From: Globisporangium splendens
Taxonomy: Eukaryota; Oomycota; Peronosporomycetes; Pythiales; Pythiaceae
Direction of reading: 5' to 3'
Length of the DNA: 64,000 bases
NCBI GenBank assembly: GCA_006386115.1
Contig: VFIW01000012.1
Coordinates: forward strand, 310,001-374,000
Within the stretch, counting starts at the first letter, position 1; the number at the start of each line of letters is the position of its first letter. Positions 58,287 through 64,000 of this stretch are shown piece after piece. The notes below the pieces were generated by a model, which saw only the letters and a program-made list of their open reading frames with translations, was not told the DNA's origin and did not search any database. The translations under genes were made by a program, and so were the position numbers.

Positions 58287-60730
58287 ATGGCTGCTGTGCA
58301 CGCCGCGTCCGTGAAAGAGCTGTCGCATGGAGACGCTAATGCTATTGGTGGTCACGGCAACAACGCAGCCAGTGGTCTGAATGGGGACGCCGCCTCCCAT
58401 GCAGAGGACGACGGCGGCAAGGACCCGACGGCGAGTGGCGAGCTTGAGGAGATCCCGATCTGCGTCGACCCTTTGCTGCAGCAGAATGCGTCTCCGATCG
58501 ACATCGACAGAGGTCTGAGACTCATTCAGCTCTGTCGAGATGGTGACTTGGCTGCTGTGAAGGCGCATATCGGCGAAGGTTCTCCCGCGGGCTTCATCTC
58601 GAAGACCGGGTGGACTCCGCTCGCTGCCGCAGCGTACAGCGGCAAGAGCGATGTACGTTTGTATCAGGAGTACTTTTCTTCCCAAGCGCGTTTGGGAAGG
58701 AAAGTCACTGTGTAGACTCTGCTCTACCTGTTGGATATAGGTGCTGATTCGATGTACAAGACTTTGAAGCGCAACTCGCTTGCTGTGAGTGCAGGAGGTG
58801 ACAACCTGCACACACCGACAGGTGAAGGCAATGCTCAAGGTCACTCCGATTTGCAAACTAAAAGCACTAGTAAGAAGAACTGCGGCGCGAATACGCCACT
58901 GCATTGGGCGAGTTATAGGGACCATCTCGACGTGCTCTCGATCCTGCTGCATACCGGATACAGCATCGAAGACGTGGACCCAATCGGCAACCGCTGCCTA
59001 CCTCTCGCGTGCTCAAGCGGCCATCGCGAAGTCGTGGAGCTGCTGCTCGCGAACTCTGCATCCGTGAACCAGAAGAACCTGTACGGAAACCGTCCTCTGG
59101 ACCTCGCTACGGAGCCCAACTGCCGCAAGCTGCTGCTCAAGTTTCAAAACCAAACGACCTGTGAATGGTGCAAGGAGGCATTCACGCGCATCCGGCGTCC
59201 AAGTCTCTGCCAGCACTGCCACAACATTTACTGCGACGTACGCCCCTGCTCTTCGTACTCTGAGACGACATCATCACCTCTATCTCCGAGAGGAGGGGAG
59301 GCTACTGCTGCGAGTGGACTCATCAAGCCCATGCGCTCGTGCCAAGACTGCGCCAATGAAATGGGCAAATCCGAGCAGGAACTACGCACCGTGCTGGGCT
59401 CGAAGCTCGAGCTGATCCGCCACACGCTGGGGCTACTTGGGAGCAAATCGGGTTCGAATATTTCCGGGAGGAGCAGCAAGGCAAGCGAGACAAGCGAAGG
59501 GAAGGGAAGCGACCAGGATCGGGCCAGCGCTCTGGATCACGCAAGAACAGCGAAAGCAGTGCTAGTGGTAGCAGCCCCGACGGTGATGACGCGTCGCCAG
59601 TTTCATCAGCTCCAGATGCAACAACTGAAGCAATCACCGCTCCGCCCGATGGAGAAGGTTCGCCATTGTCAGCAGAGAGTCCGGGGACTAATCTGGTGCT
59701 GGACAGTGTCGACTCTTCTGTTGACACTCCTGCCAGCAGCAGTCGATCTCCGAATTCGCTTGGAGGCGGCTTGGACAAATCTTCGTCGACTGCATCACTC
59801 CCAAATGGTGCTGCCAACAAACGGATCCTGCTCAGCAACGACGAGATCTCGCGCGTGCTCACGCTGAGCCAAATGGACGCCGAAGCACTGTACACGGCGA
59901 TCGAAGCCGCACAGATCAAGGCTGCCGACCACGGACTGATTCAGTTCGTCAAGCGCACGTATCACCAGCTGATCGTGCATGTGGCTCTGCAGGAAGAGAT
60001 CAAGTCGCTCATGCTCGTACGTCCCATTGGCATCTGTTCGCTGATTGAACCATTAAAGAGCGCACTGCAGCACGCACGGCGTGAGCAGGCGAGCGAGCCC
60101 ATGCTGCGATTAGCGATCCAAGTGGTCCGGAGTGCCGAGGCCGAGTGCATGCTCTTTGGCTGCAATGCGCTCTGCGAGAAAATCCAACTTGGCTCCAAGA
60201 AGCACCGCAAGGATATCGCGCGACTGGAAGCGAGCATCAACGAAGCGCAAGCTCTAGGCGTGAACGACAAGCTGCTGAGCTCTGCTGTCGCACTACGGGA
60301 TCGCTTGAACGCCGAGATCATGCTCGAAGAGTGCCTGCTGCCGTTCACGCCCAAGCCAGCGGTCTCCGAGACTGGCGCTGAAGTCACGCACTACGTGTTC
60401 AGCGATGGCACGCTGGTGCAGTCGTTGCTGCAGGCGTTGGAGCTCCGCTTCCAGAATATCATCTCGGCTGTGGTACGTACGTTCCTCTCAATGCGTTTGT
60501 AGCACTGCATGAGACAATAGCTGAGACTAACTCTTGATGTCTGCGGGAATTCGGCTCGGCGGTCGAAGGCGTGTCGTCGGCGCTGCTGGAGGAAGGCGCG
60601 AACTTCCTCAAGCAGCTCAAGAAGGACATCCGGGAAGAGACCAAGAACGAGGAAGAGCGACGTCGTCTCGAGGAAGAAGCTGCGCTCAAAGCCGCGAAGA
60701 AAGAAAAAGAAAGCGTAGCGGTGACCAAGT
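58287..60730 (+). CDS. Ankyrin-repeat protein with zinc-finger segment (one frame break)
   Basis: The N-terminus is disordered and followed by ankyrin repeats: RGLRLIQLCRDGDLAAVKAH, GWTPLAAAAYSGKSD, then after an intron TLLYLLDIGADS, NTPLHWASYRDHLDVLSILL, GNRCLPLACSSGHREVVELL, YGNRPLDLATEPN. A Cys-rich zinc-type region comes next (CEWCKEAFTRIRRPSLCQHC HNIYC...CQDC). At about 59430 the frame changes: after ELIRHTLG the matching sequence continues as ATWEQIGFEYFREEQQGKRD in another frame, as if one G of a G run were missing. It then runs through a helical C-terminal region (SNDEISRVLTLSQMDAEALY, EAECMLFGCNALCEKIQL) and, after an intron, SSALLEEGANFLKQLKKDIR. The 3' end is uncertain (60730-60888) and may overlap the convergent RPL23 gene. 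Function unknown; a scaffold is likely. Confidence 0.7.
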
Positions 60731-60884
60731 CAATAAAAATAACTTCGCAGGAGGGTGTATTTTGCGAACTGGCATATGCATATGGAGGGTTGGACAGACG
60801 ACACAATGGAAGCGCGATTCTCATTAGGATTAAACTTGGGCTGTGCTGTAACGCACACACACACACAGGTGCGAAGCCTGCTGC

Positions 60885-61429
60885 TTAAACAATCGAACCG
60901 GCGTTCGAGGCAATACGTGGCCACAAGTCGGCGCACTCCTTGCCGACTGGTCCGGTGATGGCCGAACCCTTCATTTCACCCTTTGGGTTGACGATGACGC
61001 CAGCGTTGTCTTCGAAGTAGAGGAACACACCGTCCTTGCGGCGCCACGCCTTGCGCTGGCGGATCACGACGGCTGGCATGACCTTCTTACGGAGGTCCGG
61101 CTTACCCTTCTTGACGGTGGCGAGCACCATGTCACCAACACCGGCGGCTGGGAGACGGTTCAAGCGACCCTTGATACCGCACACAGCGATGATGTACAAG
61201 TTCTTGGCGCCCGAGTTGTCCGCGCAGTTCATCACCGCACCGACTGGGAGACCCAGGGTCATACGGAACTTGTTACCAGAAGTACCACCACGTCCTGTTC
61301 ATTCCGACACACACCCGCAGAAATTAGCACCTTGCTGCATAGAGCATCGAACCTGTAAGCGCACCATGCTGCTGCCTGTATACACGCTGCAATATGATGG
61401 CGTTCGATTCACGTACCACGCTTGCTCAT
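60885..61429 (-). CDS. RPL23: Large-subunit ribosomal protein uL14 (RPL23)
   Basis: Two exons, 61417-61429 (MSKRG) and 60885-61294, give exactly 140 residues, the usual eukaryotic length. The sequence is highly conserved: [116 protein letters not shown]. uL14 lies at the subunit interface of the 60S ribosome. The very short first exon just after the start codon is typical of ribosomal protein genes. Intact. Confidence 0.97.
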
Positions 61430-61712
61430 TGTTACTGCTTCTGCTAAAGAATCACGACTGAATTGCCCATTAGCGCTCCCAGCATTCGCCGCTTGCGTCT
61501 CGACCAACCAAGGCACTCCCCCCACAAGCCAATCAAAAGCGCGCAAAGCAGTTTTGATCAGCTGCAATTCAAAAATGAATTGTATTCACTATGTTCTCTT
61601 GTAAAGAGAGGAAAAAACGTTAAGTTCGTTTTGTGTTTGAATTAGATTGGATTCGAGAGCGATACTTAATGCGGCACCCGAATATTGGCGCAAGACGCAC
61701 ACTTTGGCCAAG

Positions 61713-63004
61713 ATGGTGGAGCGCCATTACTGCAAGTTCTGCAATGTGTGGATGCAAGGAGACAAGATGGTTCGTTGCGCTGTTGATTTGCAATAATTTG
61801 CTGATTGTCGTGTGTTGATTTGTGCGTTTAACTCACTGTGGGCTGCTCGTAATGTGGCGATGGATGCAGGCGATCAAGCACCACGAGCAGGGCAAAAAGC
61901 ACAAAGAGTTCGTCGAAGAGACCCTGAAGCAGAAGCGCAAGGCGAAATCCGAGGCATACCATTCGGAGCGCGATCTGCAGGACCAGCTGAGGGCGATCGA
62001 AGAAGCTGCGCAGGCGAAGTATGCTCAGGATATGGCGAGGTCGGGGGTGCCGCCACCACCACCACCACGTCGAGGAGGTCAAGCGCCTCCGCCGCCACCG
62101 AGACACGCAGGAGCTCACGGTAAAAGAGCGCAAAACGCACGTGGCAACGCACAGGAAGAGGAAGAGCATACTGAAGAAGAGTCGAAGGAAGAAGATCATG
62201 GCATTTATGCGATCCGAGGCGAAGTCTTCCTCGAGGGCAAGCGCCATGAAGTACGTTCATTGGGCTTGTTGTCTATCTAAGTATTGCATCTTCAGGCTGT
62301 TGCTGACGTTAATTACTCTTGCACTCTTGTAGGACAAGCTTGAGACGGGAAGCGCGTGCCAGATTTGGGTGGAAGAACTCGACGAGTGGCTGGATGCGCT
62401 GATCGAGAAGACAGTGGTGCATACGATCCCAAATACCGACCTGAGCTTCCGGCGGTTCACGATCACGTACATGGCGCCTGGTGTGCCTCAGCCAACTACT
62501 GAAGCAGAAGTGCGCTCTGATCGATTGCGCATCAAAATGCCTGCAGGGATGACACTGGAGACAGCTCAACGCATGATCCTGAACTTGCAGAATGGGGGTA
62601 CAACCACTGCGGAGGAAGCCGTGAAAGCCCAAGTGATCGTCGATGAAGAGACCGGAATGGGCGAGTGGAGCACGGTCGTCGTGCGCGAAATCGACGAAAG
62701 CGAAGAAGCGATTGCGCAACGAGAAGCGGAGGCTCAAGCGGAAACTGACAAGATCGCGGAAGAAGAGAAGCGCCGCGAAGCACTCGAGGATTTCTCTTCT
62801 CAGGGCGATAATGCGCTCGGTGCCTTCAATCCATGGGGAGGGAGCTACAAGGGCGTCCAAATTGACAAAGACCTGACCGAGATCAAGCGAGCCCGAGAGG
62901 AAGAGATCATGATCACGACGAACGGGAGTGTGGGTTTCAAGAAGCGCAAGAAAGCCAACTCGGGAAAGAAACAGAAGCGGATACGCAGCGAGGACGATGG
63001 CTAG
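61713..63004 (+). CDS. U1-type (matrin) zinc-finger protein, WBP4/FBP21-like N-terminus
   Basis: Three exons (61713-61769, 61870-62250, 62333-63004) give 369 residues. The N-terminus is a U1/matrin-type C2H2 finger split by intron 1 (YCKFCNVWMQGDKM | AIKHHEQGKKHKEF). A helical region follows (KRKAKSEAYHSERDLQDQLR AIEEAAQAKYAQDM), then Pro-rich stretches (GVPPPPPPRRGGQAPPPPPR). The order resembles the spliceosomal protein WBP4 (FBP21), but I see no canonical WW domain. Instead there is a conserved-looking block (YAIRGEVFLEGKRHED, GSACQIWVEELDEWLDALIE). The C-terminus is acidic then Lys-rich (FKKRKKANSGKKQKRIRS), a likely nuclear signal. A role in pre-mRNA splicing is inferred. The start at 61713 was chosen because it opens directly onto the finger. 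Confidence 0.78.
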
Positions 63005-63068
63005 AAAGCAAACGCGCATTTGAAATGTAGAGAGAAAGATGGGTAAATTCAAACCACGCAAACATTCA

Positions 63069-63098
63069 AGTGTGTGTGTGTGTGTGTGTGTGTGTGCG
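63069..63098. repeat. (GT)n microsatellite
   Basis: About 28-30 bp of GT repeats just after the zinc-finger gene, in the spacer to the convergent gamma-carbonic anhydrase. Confidence 0.9.
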
Positions 63099-63240
63099 AT
63101 TTTGATTTTTTGTGTGTGTGGATTCCTTTAAAGTAACGATCTGAGCTTCGTCGAAACAGAAGTAGGCGAGACGAAAAGAAGCCGAGTCTCCTTTGTACTC
63201 ACGCACTCGAGAGCAGACATTCCAGGACCGTCTTCTCTAC

Positions 63241-63845
63241 TTACAATTGGCCGCCCGCAGCCTTAATCTTCTCCGCGTCGAGGTACGCCGTGCCGTATGG
63301 CAAGAATTCGTCCGAGTGGGTGTCGGCGATGCTCTTGTATTCCTTGGCTTGCTTCACAATGTCGCTCACTTCGTCATCCGAGATGTCGCGCACGTACTTG
63401 GCTGGGTTGCCCGCCCAGAGCTGGCCCGATGGGATACGGCGGCCTGGTGGCACCACACTGCCCGCAGCGATGATGGTGTTGGATTCAACGAGGGCACCGT
63501 CCAAGATGATCGAGCCCATGCCGATCAGCGAGTTGTTCTCAATGGTGCACGAGTACAAGATGCAGCCGTGGCCGACAGTGACGTCGTTACCGATCGAGGC
63601 ACCAGGGGAGAGACCCACGTTGGTCGTGCTCGCAGTGTGGATCACAGTGCGGTCTTGGATGTTGGTGCGGTTGCCGATGCGGACCTGGTTCAAGTCACCG
63701 CGGATGACGACGTTGTACCAGACCGACGCGTCGTTGCAGATCTCGACGTCACCGACGATGGTCGCGTTCGGGGCGACCCACACATCGTGCGCGATCACAG
63801 GGCGCTTGTCGTACAAGTTCATCACTTGACGGTGGCGAGAGACTG
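63241..63845 (-). CDS. Gamma-type carbonic anhydrase, mitochondrial complex I type (5' end beyond exon in view)
   Basis: A left-handed beta-helix protein of the gamma-CA family. The hexapeptide repeats are clear (VIAHDVWVAPNATIVGDVEI, VVIRGDLNQVRIGNRTNIQD, VTVGHGCILYSCTIENN, LIGMGSIILDG, GNPAKYVRDISDDE). The N-terminal SRHRQVMNLYDKRPVI matches the plant subunit (LSRHRxxMN...KAP). The exon begins at an AG at about 63846, so the first exon with any targeting peptide lies upstream, at or beyond the window edge. In the Cam/gamma-CA scheme, RGD Arg, NIQD Gln and the Zn ligands in VIHTAS and TVGHGC are kept. The third Zn ligand, expected in the LHGC position, is Tyr (LYSC). The protein is probably a structural, catalytically weak or inactive subunit of complex I. 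Confidence 0.9.
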
Positions 63846-64000
63846 TTCGCAAAATACAATAAAAACGAAATTTACACCACGAGCATACAAGAAAAAAGAT
63901 CAGTCAATACGCCCCTTTCGCACACCAAACATCCTGCATTTCTATGGGAGATTTTTCCGCTTGAGCATCGTCCATAAAGAGAAGAAAAACGAGCGTAGCT

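Noticed and set aside
1..64000. tRNA, rRNA or CRISPR arrays and bacterial operon signals.
   Set aside because: None was seen by eye; the spliced genes show this is eukaryotic nuclear DNA, where CRISPR arrays are not expected.

Overview
The window is nuclear DNA of an oomycete. Genes sit on both strands, carry short GT-AG introns (mostly 66-105 nt, donors of the GTACGT/GTAAGT type), are separated by short spacers, and encode stramenopile or oomycete protein types. The gene for the intraflagellar-transport protein IFT56 is present but broken (in-frame stop plus frameshift). That is what one would expect in a lineage that has lost or is losing flagellate zoospores, so a non-zoosporic downy mildew (Peronosporales) is the best guess. 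This is inference; no species is claimed.

Layout. 1-10.5 kb is an essentially perfect tandem duplication with a 4,716-bp period. Three copies of a membrane-anchored GH5 (EGCase / steryl-glucosidase-like) glycosidase gene alternate with two identical, antisense IFT56 pseudogenes. The middle GH5 gene joins the 5' half of one paralogue to the 3' half of another. A fourth, more diverged GH5 paralogue lies inverted at 39.3-41.6 kb. From 10.7 to 15 kb come an unknown disordered nuclear-type protein, a SAP-DCN1 cullin-neddylation protein and a Cys-rich secreted/GPI-type protein. From 15.1 to 25.3 kb a degenerate coiled-coil gene is split by an ~8.5-kb LINE retrotransposon on the minus strand (gag-like ORF1; ORF2 with endonuclease remnant, RT and RNase H). 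A 63-bp truncated copy of the same LINE's 3' end, with a 10-bp target-site duplication, lies at 27.9 kb.

The rest: a stramenopile Myb/SANT-like protein (25.6-26.9 kb); a calcineurin-like phosphatase with its own C-terminal EF-hands (28.5-31.2 kb); a SAP-RCC1 repeat gene with disruptions (31.2-34.0 kb); a P4-ATPase gene lacking the actuator and phosphorylation-site region (35.2-38.3 kb); a gene-poor 3.1-kb stretch with simple repeats (41.6-44.7 kb); a PX-domain AGC kinase; a TRF-like telobox Myb protein; a two-PH-domain protein; a striking CAP-Gly / IQ / PPP-phosphatase / six-EF-hand fusion (50.5-53.7 kb); a Bub2-like TBC Rab-GAP; a TMEM208/SND2 protein; an ankyrin-repeat protein; ribosomal protein uL14 (RPL23); a U1-type zinc-finger splicing-type protein; and a gamma-carbonic anhydrase cut by the right edge.

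The genes are mostly unrelated housekeeping and signalling loci rather than one pathway. The recurrent theme is gene turnover: tandem duplication and conversion in the GH5 family, decay of several genes, and LINE activity. Several frameshifts look like loss of one base at a homopolymer, so some apparent decay may be assembly error. The in-frame nonsense codons, the large deletion and the LINE insertion are not explained that way.
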